NCBI GenBank assembly: GCA_003661945.1
Contig: QMXC01000029.1
Location: 1-9,656 of the forward strand
Reading direction: 5' to 3'
Source: Candidatus Bathyarchaeota archaeon
Lineage (GTDB): Archaea; Thermoproteota; Bathyarchaeia; Bathyarchaeales; UBA233
Length of the DNA stretch: 9,656 nucleotides
The translations under genes and the position numbers were made by a program. Every line of letters begins with the position of its first letter. Positions within the stretch are counted from its first letter, which is position 1. The notes beneath the pieces are model-generated. The model was not told where the DNA came from and searched no databases. It was given only the letters and a program-made list of their open reading frames with translations. Below, piece by piece: positions 1-5,787 of this stretch.

Positions 1-666
1 ATGTAACGGTTTTTCCTGAGGCAGGTTCATCTTAGCAGTCATAATCATGTCAACAAGCACGTCAAAACGATATTGTTCCATAACTTGCGTTGGGCTTCCC
101 AAAGCATAAATGTGAAACGGCAGTTCCCCCATCTGCCGAGCCGATTTCTGGACTAGGTCTAGGAACTCGCCTCCTTGAACAGGTCCAACCCACAGAACGT
201 CGTCTCGGGTTTTGACAGTTGCCAGCTGCCGTGCCCTTTTTATGGTTTCGTTCACCGTGTATTCCGCGTGACTTCTCGAAACCTTCCATCCAGTTGGAAC
301 GTCTAGGATTGTAGCGATGTCCGTGTCTATTGCTTCTTGAAACTTCACTATCTGTTCTGGGCTGGTTTCGATTTCTCCATATTGGAGAATCTGATATGCG
401 CCGGAGTCGGTCATGACTACTCCGTTAAAATCGAGCAACGCGTGAACGCCTTTGCTTTTAGCTTCGTCTTCCAGATGCTTCTTGATTATGTAAGCATTCG
501 TAATTACCGCTTGAAAACCGAACTTTTCCCGCATTTCCCGCGGAGCCACAACCTGTGACAGCGGGTTTATCACGGGAAAAAGCAGAGGAGTCTCTAGAAC
601 TCCGCTTTTGGTTTTAAGCTTCCCGATTCTTCCAAGCAAGTCTCTATGTTTCACCGTGAACTCCAT
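1..666 (-). CDS. tgtA: Archaeosine tRNA-guanine transglycosylase, N-terminal part (cut by window start)
   Basis: The enzyme exchanges the guanine at position 15 of archaeal tRNAs for the 7-deazaguanine precursor preQ0, the first tRNA-bound step toward archaeosine in the cytoplasm. The 222 codons in the window start MEFTVKHRD and run in frame to the left edge. Visible family signatures are ETPLLFPVINP (about residues 25-35), TDSGAYQ (86-92, with Asp87 as the conserved active-site Asp of the TIM barrel), DVPTGW, GPVQGG, and YRFDVLVD near the edge. The second catalytic Asp and the zinc site, which follow in full-length enzymes, lie outside the window, as would the C-terminal PUA region. The ATG at 664-666 gives the expected N-terminus. 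The gene is divergent from the PAC2 gene, with a 90-bp gap. The guanine-exchange TGT fits better than the later enzyme ArcS because the DSG active-site motif is intact. Confidence 0.93.
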   Translation of the reverse strand, partial: MEFTVKHRDLLGRIGKLKTKSGVLETPLLFPVINPLSQVVAPREMREKFGFQAVITNAYIIKKHLEDEAKSKGVHALLDFNGVVMTDSGAYQILQYGEIETSPEQIVKFQEAIDTDIATILDVPTGWKVSRSHAEYTVNETIKRARQLATVKTRDDVLWVGPVQGGEFLDLVQKSARQMGELPFHIYALGSPTQVMEQYRFDVLVDMIMTAKMNLPQEKPLH

Positions 667-702
667 TGGTTTAAGCCTTCCCACTCCTCGTAGGAACGGT
701 AT

Positions 703-735
703 CGTTATATTACGAGTTTCCTCTTAATTATTTAC
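703..735. promoter_or_regulatory. Divergent promoter region between tgtA and the PAC2 gene
   Basis: The 90-bp gap holds two AT-rich elements in otherwise GC-rich DNA. One is cgttatattacg at 703-714, an imperfect palindrome (10 of 12 positions) lying about 45 bp from both start codons, so it could serve as a TATA box in either direction. The other is ttaattattta at 725-735, centred about 27 bp before the ATG at 757, the spacing expected for a leaderless archaeal transcript. Which one is used cannot be decided from sequence. The SD before 757 is weak (AGAGG at 742-746). Confidence 0.45.
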
Positions 736-756
736 CCTTAAAGAGGCGCGCGGCTT

Positions 757-1512
757 ATGGTTTGTACGATAAGATTCTACGAAACGCCTGAACTGAAGAA
801 TCCCGTGCTAATCGAGGGGCTTCCCGGAATAGGGTTCGTAGCTAACATCGCGGCTTTACACATGATTCAACAGCTAGGTGCAAAACGTTTCGCCGAAATA
901 CGCTCGTCAGCATTCCAAGACTTGGCTGTCATCACAAAAGAGGGGGAAACAAGATTTCCCGTAAACGAGCTCTACTACTATAAGGGGAAACGGGGCGAAA
1001 GAGACCTCATAATATGGTATGGAAACACCCAAGCCTTGACCACTTTTGGACAGTATGAGCTTTGTGGACGCGTTTTAGACGTTGCAAAAGAGCTCGGCGG
1101 AAACTTCGTGATAACTTTGGGTGGATATAAACGTGAAGAAATGGTTAAGACGCCTAGGCTCTACTGCGCAGCCTCGGATGAGGAGACAGTTCGGGAAGCT
1201 TTAAACCTTGGCGCCGAAATAATGGTGGGACAAATCTTCGGCGTGGCTGGGCTTCTCATAGGAATAGGCAAGTTCAAAGGCTTTAAAGGCTTCTCTCTGC
1301 TCGCGGAAACTCCGGGGTTTTATCCAGACGCCGCGGCAGCACGTCTAGCTCTGTCAGCTGTCTCCAAATATCTGAATCTGAAGCTTGATTTGTCGCGGCT
1401 AGACTTGGCTGTGGAAATGACGAAAAAGGTTCTTGGAGCCTTCGGCTTGTTAGAACCGCAGAAAACTGAGAAAGAGGAGAAGAAAGAGCCGCAGTTCCGA
1501 TGGTTCATCTAA
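757..1512 (+). CDS. PAC2-family protein, proteasome assembly chaperone homologue
   Basis: This 251-residue protein belongs to the PAC2 (formerly DUF75) family, whose eukaryotic members Pba1-Pba2 and archaeal PbaA/PbaB act with 20S proteasome alpha rings. Seen in the sequence: the N-terminal GLPGIG motif (residues 21-26) after PVLIE, a second glycine-rich segment GLLIGIG (165-171), and LLAETPGFYPDAAAA (181-195), which is typical of this family. The length is normal. After a lysine/glutamate-rich linker (about 235-246) the protein ends in ...QFRWFI, so the last three residues are hydrophobic-Phe-any. That resembles the HbYX motif proteins use to dock into the alpha-ring pockets, with Phe in place of Tyr. 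No transmembrane segment or signal peptide is visible. It is a single-gene unit, convergent with the Lsm gene only 4 bp downstream. Family assignment is firm; a role at the proteasome is inferred, and PAC2 proteins of unknown function also exist. Confidence 0.88.
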   Translation: MVCTIRFYETPELKNPVLIEGLPGIGFVANIAALHMIQQLGAKRFAEIRSSAFQDLAVITKEGETRFPVNELYYYKGKRGERDLIIWYGNTQALTTFGQYELCGRVLDVAKELGGNFVITLGGYKREEMVKTPRLYCAASDEETVREALNLGAEIMVGQIFGVAGLLIGIGKFKGFKGFSLLAETPGFYPDAAAARLALSAVSKYLNLKLDLSRLDLAVEMTKKVLGAFGLLEPQKTEKEEKKEPQFRWFI

Positions 1513-1516
1513 AACG

Positions 1517-1939
1517 TTAGGTTTTTCTTTCGCTTATGAACTGTTCGTAGACTTTTTGGACGCGTTCAGCGGCGGGTCCGGAGCCTTCCACCACGCCTTT
1601 TTCGGTTACCTTCACCTTGTCCATAACCCATATGAAACCCTTGTCCTCGTAGAGCTTCACCATAGTTGGAAACACTTTTTCGAGACGTTCAGCCAAAGCC
1701 CTTAGGTCGAAGGGTTTTTCAACGCTTAGTATTTGTGCGACGACGTTTCCGTTCAAGAATATTCGATGAATGTTCATTCCCGCCTCGTCTTTTGCTTCGG
1801 CTAGGCATAAGCTCATGTTATCCGGGTTTACGCCTACCAAAACTCCAGTGTAGGTTTTTCCATCGATAGTTTTCACGCTTATGGTCTTGTCTACCAATGC
1901 TGAAAGTTCACCGAAGAACTTCCTCTGAATAATCGACAA
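1517..1939 (-). CDS. Lsm (Sm-like) RNA-binding protein with C-terminal domain, SmAP3-like
   Basis: This is a 140-residue cytoplasmic RNA-binding protein of the Sm/Lsm family, which forms ring oligomers on U-rich RNA. Residues about 19-50 form the Sm1 motif, with ISVKTIDGKTYTGVLVGVNP followed by the conserved aspartate-asparagine. Residues 58-72 form a divergent Sm2 motif (FLNGNVVAQI, with Leu-Asn-Gly-Asn where classic proteins have Ile-Arg-Gly). Residues about 76-140 are an extra domain, as in the SmAP3 class described from Pyrobaculum; ordinary archaeal SmAP1/2 proteins are about 75-80 residues. The start codon is TTG at 1939. It is supported by a strong SD (GGGAGGT at 1946-1952, 6 nt spacing) and an in-frame TAG upstream that rules out a longer form. 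It lies 47 nt after glmU and could be the last gene of that operon or have its own promoter. RNA partners are unknown. Confidence 0.85.
   Translation of the reverse strand: MSIIQRKFFGELSALVDKTISVKTIDGKTYTGVLVGVNPDNMSLCLAEAKDEAGMNIHRIFLNGNVVAQILSVEKPFDLRALAERLEKVFPTMVKLYEDKGFIWVMDKVKVTEKGVVEGSGPAAERVQKVYEQFISERKT
1520..1530 (+). terminator. Possible T-rich terminator of the PAC2 gene
   Basis: The run gtttttcttt begins 8 bases after the PAC2 stop codon, and archaeal RNA polymerase commonly stops at such T-tracts without a hairpin. It lies inside the 3' end of the convergent Lsm gene, so it may simply be coding sequence (Arg-Lys-Thr codons). No inverted repeat precedes it. Confidence 0.35.
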
Positions 1940-1945
1940 GATTCT

Positions 1946-1952
1946 ACCTCCC
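1946..1952 (-). promoter_or_regulatory. Ribosome binding site that fixes the TTG start of the Lsm gene
   Basis: GGGAGGT on the minus strand ends 6 nt before the TTG at 1939. No ATG or GTG lies between it and the Sm motif at a plausible distance, so this site decides the start. Confidence 0.8.
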
Positions 1953-1986
1953 TCTAACCTCTATTTTGAAATGGGGAATCAAGTAT

Positions 1987-3264
1987 TTAGGATTTTAACT
2001 TCCTCTCTTCGAATTCCTGCTTTAAAAGCAGAACCGTGTCCGGTGGAACGTCCCGGTAGATGAGGGCGTTGGCGCCTATCCAGCAGTTGTTGCCTATTTT
2101 TACCCCGGGCATGAACGAGGCGTTTACTCCGGTTTCAACATGATCGCCGAAGACAACGCCGAGCTTTCGCCGCCCCGTGTCCACAACTTCACCCTTAACC
2201 CTCATCTTCACGGTTTTGCCGTCGAACCTTAGGTTCGCAATCACCGTTCCCGCGCCTAAATTGCATTTTTCACCTATTACGCTGTCACCCACATAGGACA
2301 AATGTCCCACATGTGTGCCGTCCATTATTATGCTGTTTTTGATTTCGCATGCGTTGCCTATACGCACGTTTCTGCCTAGGCTCGTGTAGGGACGGATAAA
2401 GCAGTTAGGTCCAACATCGCTTCCCGCACCTATGAATGCGGGTCCTTCAACGTATGCTCCAGCTCTTATTCGGGCGTTTTCTTCAACGTAGACCGGCCCG
2501 ATTACTGTTGCTCCGTTTTCTATTTGTCCTTTCAGCCGAGGCTTTAAACGTTTGAGCATCCACTCGTTGGCTTCGAGCAAGTCCCACGGTCTACCTATGT
2601 CTATCCAGCTTTCCTTAGGCGCGGTTACGGCTAAAACGGTTTTTCCCTCGTTTATCATGAGCGAAAGCGAGTCGGTTATCTCGATTTCGCCTCTTTCTGA
2701 ACGTTTGGTTTCGCGGATTTTTTCGAATATGGCCGTTGAAAACACGTATATTCCCGCGTTGGCAAGGTTGGTCGGCGCTTCTTCTGGCTTTGGCTTCTCA
2801 ACAATTCTGGTCACCCGGTTGCCTTGAAGGGCTACTACGCCGTAGTGCTGCGGGTTTTCCACCGGGACAACGGTCATGGTAGCCGCGGGCTTTTCACGTA
2901 GGTGCGTTTCCACAGCAGCCTTTACGGCTTCGGCTTCAACGAGGAGGTCGCCGTATAGGAGGAGAAAATCTTCTTCAACGTGGGGCTCCGCTGCTCGCAC
3001 CGCGTCCCCTGTTCCCTTTTCGCTGCCTTGTTCAACGTAGCTGATTTTTACGCCGAGCTTTTCGCCGTTTCCGAAAAAGCTCTTAATCATTTCAGCTTTG
3101 TATCGAACCACGATTAGGACTTCGTTTATTCCGGCCTTTTTTAAGTTTTCAATAAGATGTTGCAGTATGGGTTTTCCAGCTACGGGAAGCAAGTGTTTCG
3201 GACGTGTGAACGTTAACGGTTGGAGTCTAACTCCCTCTCCAGCCGCGAGGATGACTGCTTTCAA
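1987..3264 (-). CDS. glmU: Bifunctional sugar-1-phosphate nucleotidylyltransferase/acetyltransferase (archaeal GlmU type)
   Basis: The likely role is the last two steps to UDP-GlcNAc: acetylation of glucosamine-1-P and transfer of UMP from UTP. Residues 1-235 are a nucleotidyltransferase with the signature LAAGEGVRLQPLT and RPKHLLPV (residues 6-28), LYGDLL (103-108, metal-binding Asp) and EKP (156-158). Residues about 250-410 are a left-handed beta helix of hexapeptide repeats. It contains VGHLSYVGDSVIG, where His321 lines up with the acetyltransferase catalytic His of bacterial GlmU, and NLGAGTVIANLRFDG, typical of archaeal enzymes such as Sulfolobus ST0452. At 425 residues it has the usual length. 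The start is TTG at 3264, giving the canonical MKAVILAAGEG N-terminus. It overlaps the glmM stop by 4 nt (TTGA) and has an SD at 3273-3280, so translation is probably coupled. Some relatives act on glucose- or galactosamine-phosphates, so substrate range is inferred. Confidence 0.9.
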   Translation of the reverse strand: MKAVILAAGEGVRLQPLTFTRPKHLLPVAGKPILQHLIENLKKAGINEVLIVVRYKAEMIKSFFGNGEKLGVKISYVEQGSEKGTGDAVRAAEPHVEEDFLLLYGDLLVEAEAVKAAVETHLREKPAATMTVVPVENPQHYGVVALQGNRVTRIVEKPKPEEAPTNLANAGIYVFSTAIFEKIRETKRSERGEIEITDSLSLMINEGKTVLAVTAPKESWIDIGRPWDLLEANEWMLKRLKPRLKGQIENGATVIGPVYVEENARIRAGAYVEGPAFIGAGSDVGPNCFIRPYTSLGRNVRIGNACEIKNSIIMDGTHVGHLSYVGDSVIGEKCNLGAGTVIANLRFDGKTVKMRVKGEVVDTGRRKLGVVFGDHVETGVNASFMPGVKIGNNCWIGANALIYRDVPPDTVLLLKQEFEERKLKS

Positions 3265-4634
3265 CCAGATTTCATCTCCTTTTTAACCAGCTCCGCAACC
3301 GTGCGGGCAGCCTTCTTCATTATTTGTTTAGCTTCTTTTAACGAGTTCGCTTCCACCGTAACGCGTATGAGCGGCTCTGTGCCCGAAGCTCTGACTAGAA
3401 GCCACCCGTTTTCAAGCGTGAATCGAACCCCGTCGATTCTCAAAACTTCCTTCGGGTTTGGAAAAGCCTTGAGCAACATTTCAGCCGTTTTCTCCACCAC
3501 CGCGTACTTTATCGAATCTGGACACGGGATTTTCTCTCTTAACAACGGAAATTCAGGCGCCTCAGCTACGAACTCGGAAAGCCGTTTTCCCTCTTCCTCT
3601 AAGGCTTTTAGGACTAAGGCAGATGATAGGATTCCGTCTGGACAATAATGGAACGCGGGGTGAATCCATGCGCCACATGGTTCTCCTCCGAAAACGGCTC
3701 CAAGCTTCTTCAACGTGGATGCTATGCTTACGTCTCCAACACGAGTTCGAACAACCTTCCCACCAGCAGCTTCAACCATTTTTTCCACACGCATAGAAGC
3801 CGCCACATGCGTAACTATGACAGCTGAACCACGCCTACGGGTTTGAAACGCAGCATAAGCGGCTAAAACACTGTCAAAACTTGTGAAGCTGCCTCGTTCG
3901 TCGACGAGCGCCATCCTATCTCCATCTCCGTCATAGGCTATTCCGACATCCGCGCCCACGCTTCGAACAACCCTACACAAGTCTTTCAAAGAATCCTCGT
4001 CTGGCTCGGGTTTCCTCCCGGGGAAAAACCCGTCGGGCTGAGCGTTCACCGTGTAAACGCGGCATCCCAGCCTTCGAAATATGCGCGGCGCCAGAAGCGA
4101 TGTAGCGCCGTTTCCCGGGTCTAGGACCACCAGCCACTCACGTTTTAAGCGGACAGCGTCTTCCACCATCTCCACGTAGCGATAGGCTTCATCCGTTTCC
4201 ACAGGCTTCTTTAGCTTATCCCATTCTGCCCTTTTGAACGCTTTTCTCCGTATCAGCCTTTCTATTAAGGTTTGTTGTTTCTCGTCGTAGGCTGTGGAGT
4301 CTCTATTGAAGATTTTTATCCCATTATACTGCGGCGGGTTATGCGAAGCGGTTATCATCACACCGGCTTTTGCCTTGAGGCTTTTTGTCAGATAAGCCAG
4401 AACCGGTGTAGGTTGCATTCCAAGCTTGTGGACGGAAGCCCCGGCGGCTAAAAGCCCGGCTGTTACGGCGTTTTCCAGCATGGGACTCGACGTTCTAGCG
4501 TCGTATGCAACCACGGTTTTTCCACCTTTGTTCTTCGTCGCCAACGCTAGGCCTATCTGAACCGCAAGGCTAGGGGTTAACTCCCGGTTTACTACGGCTC
4601 TAACGCCTGAAGTTCCGAAAAGCTTGGGCTGCAC
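3261..4634 (-). CDS. glmM: Phosphoglucosamine mutase, alpha-D-phosphohexomutase family
   Basis: This enzyme interconverts glucosamine-6-P and glucosamine-1-P and so provides the substrate of the next gene's product. All four phosphohexomutase landmarks are present: the phosphoserine loop TASHNP (residues 95-100, Ser97), the magnesium loop DGDGDR (235-240), the sugar-specificity loop GGEPCGAWIHP (316-326), and the phosphate-binding loop RASGTEPLIRV (415-425). The length of 457 residues is normal for archaeal GlmM. The GTG start at 4634 yields MQPKLFGTSGVR, matching the usual ...LFGTxGVR N-terminus. The start follows the kinase stop by 15 nt, and the 3' end overlaps glmU by 4 nt. Close relatives can also isomerise glucose- and mannose-phosphates, but the pairing with glmU favours glucosamine phosphate. 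Confidence 0.92.
   Translation of the reverse strand: MQPKLFGTSGVRAVVNRELTPSLAVQIGLALATKNKGGKTVVAYDARTSSPMLENAVTAGLLAAGASVHKLGMQPTPVLAYLTKSLKAKAGVMITASHNPPQYNGIKIFNRDSTAYDEKQQTLIERLIRRKAFKRAEWDKLKKPVETDEAYRYVEMVEDAVRLKREWLVVLDPGNGATSLLAPRIFRRLGCRVYTVNAQPDGFFPGRKPEPDEDSLKDLCRVVRSVGADVGIAYDGDGDRMALVDERGSFTSFDSVLAAYAAFQTRRRGSAVIVTHVAASMRVEKMVEAAGGKVVRTRVGDVSIASTLKKLGAVFGGEPCGAWIHPAFHYCPDGILSSALVLKALEEEGKRLSEFVAEAPEFPLLREKIPCPDSIKYAVVEKTAEMLLKAFPNPKEVLRIDGVRFTLENGWLLVRASGTEPLIRVTVEANSLKEAKQIMKKAARTVAELVKKEMKSG
3273..3280 (-). promoter_or_regulatory. Ribosome binding site inside glmM for the TTG start of glmU
   Basis: AGGAGATG on the minus strand lies 8 nt before the TTG at 3264, within the last codons of glmM. 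The pfkB start has a nearly identical site (GGGAGATG, also 8 nt). This supports the TTG start and the 4-nt TTGA stop-start overlap. Confidence 0.7.
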
Positions 4635-4649
4635 TTCCCTTTCGCCCTT

Positions 4650-5780
4650 CTACCATATCTTGCTGAAGGTTTTTGAACTTTTTGAGAGAAGAAATCCGCG
4701 TAACTCGGCTAATGTTGGATGAGCTGCTTCAAGGCTTGAAACGTAGTAGGCTGCAACAGCGTTAGCAAATGTCAACCTCGCTTCAGCTTTGAACCCTTGG
4801 GAATCCGCGTAGATGTTTCCAGCGTTCCATGCATCTCCAGCGCCAGTAGCCTGCTTTACCTCAACGTCAAAGGCGGGAACCACGAGGCTTCTGTTCTCGA
4901 AAATTGACATGGAAAAACGTGTCGTGTGCAGGTCTATGCGCGTGTCTAGATGTTCAGCCAGAATCTGGGCGCATTCCTTGGCTAAAGCCTCCGTTTTCAG
5001 CCTTTTCTTATGCTTAGCGACCTTTTCCGGCTCGAAATATGAAGCGTACCATATGGCTTCGTTTTCGTTTACGCTTAGAATGTCAACGAAATGTTTTAGC
5101 ATGACTTTCTCCACGAGCTGTGGGATTTCAGCCTTGTTCGAGCTGGGGTCAGCTGTGTCAAGATAGGTTTTTCCCCGCCCCTTCGTTTTTACACGTTTGA
5201 AAATTTCTTCTGCAAGCTGAGTTCCGAAACGCCGTGTTCCAGCCCAGTTGAAAATGCACACGTAATCAGCTTCTTCTATGAGCCGAAAATCTTCGGGTGA
5301 CAGGTCTTTCGGGCTGAAATCCGCGAGGGAGCCTAAATCTCGAAGCATAACGTTAACCTTTCCCTCTTCGGCGTGGAGTTCAATCGCCGTGGTTATTGAC
5401 AAGCACTCCCGAATCTTCACGTGGGAAAGGTCTACGTCGAGCCCCTCTAGGAAGAGCTTTATCAGTGCGTATCCGAATTTATCCGTGCAGATTATAGGGT
5501 GAACCTTTACGCCTAGTTTCGCAAGGGCTGAAGCCGTATTGACAGCGTTTCCTCCACGAATCTCTTTTTGAGGAACACCATCTATGTTTCCGCCCTTTTG
5601 TTCAGCAATTCTCGCCATGTCGTTGATAAAGCTGTGTAAGTCTTTGGGATAGGTGACTATTCGGTCGAGGAAGAAGTCCGGCATAACAACAACGCTTGGC
5701 CTTTTAGGCGCCGCATTCTGCAGTTTTTGCACGAGCCGTTTGATGTCCGGTTGAACGGTTTTCGCTTGTATTTGCGTCAT
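4650..5780 (-). CDS. PfkB (ribokinase) family sugar kinase, substrate unknown
   Basis: This 376-residue cytoplasmic kinase of the ribokinase/PfkB fold should transfer a phosphate to a hydroxymethyl group of a sugar or nucleoside. Seen: PDFFLDRIV (residues 34-42, with an Asp in the usual substrate-binding position), RGGNAVNTASALAKLG (75-90), SVNENE (236-241), and the C-terminal signature ATGAGDAWNAG (311-321), which contains the anion hole and catalytic base Asp316. It is longer than the typical 300-330 residues; about 27 residues precede the first strand. ATG at 5780 follows GGGAGATG by 8 nt, and the gene begins 7 nt after the ligase stop. Adjacency to glmM-glmU suggests a phosphorylated amino sugar, for example glucosamine or GlcNAc, but no motif here fixes the substrate; a nucleoside kinase is a real alternative. 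Confidence 0.87.
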   Translation of the reverse strand: MTQIQAKTVQPDIKRLVQKLQNAAPKRPSVVVMPDFFLDRIVTYPKDLHSFINDMARIAEQKGGNIDGVPQKEIRGGNAVNTASALAKLGVKVHPIICTDKFGYALIKLFLEGLDVDLSHVKIRECLSITTAIELHAEEGKVNVMLRDLGSLADFSPKDLSPEDFRLIEEADYVCIFNWAGTRRFGTQLAEEIFKRVKTKGRGKTYLDTADPSSNKAEIPQLVEKVMLKHFVDILSVNENEAIWYASYFEPEKVAKHKKRLKTEALAKECAQILAEHLDTRIDLHTTRFSMSIFENRSLVVPAFDVEVKQATGAGDAWNAGNIYADSQGFKAEARLTFANAVAAYYVSSLEAAHPTLAELRGFLLSKSSKTFSKIW

Positions 5781-5787
5781 GGCATTT

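Noticed and set aside
62..289. Minus-strand 75-residue frame inside tgtA
   Set aside because: It is an out-of-frame shadow of tgtA, whose true frame shows the TDSGAYQ and GPVQGG motifs.
3220..3648. Plus-strand 142-residue frame opposite the end of glmM
   Set aside because: It has no recognisable domain and lies opposite the conserved RASGTEP region of glmM.
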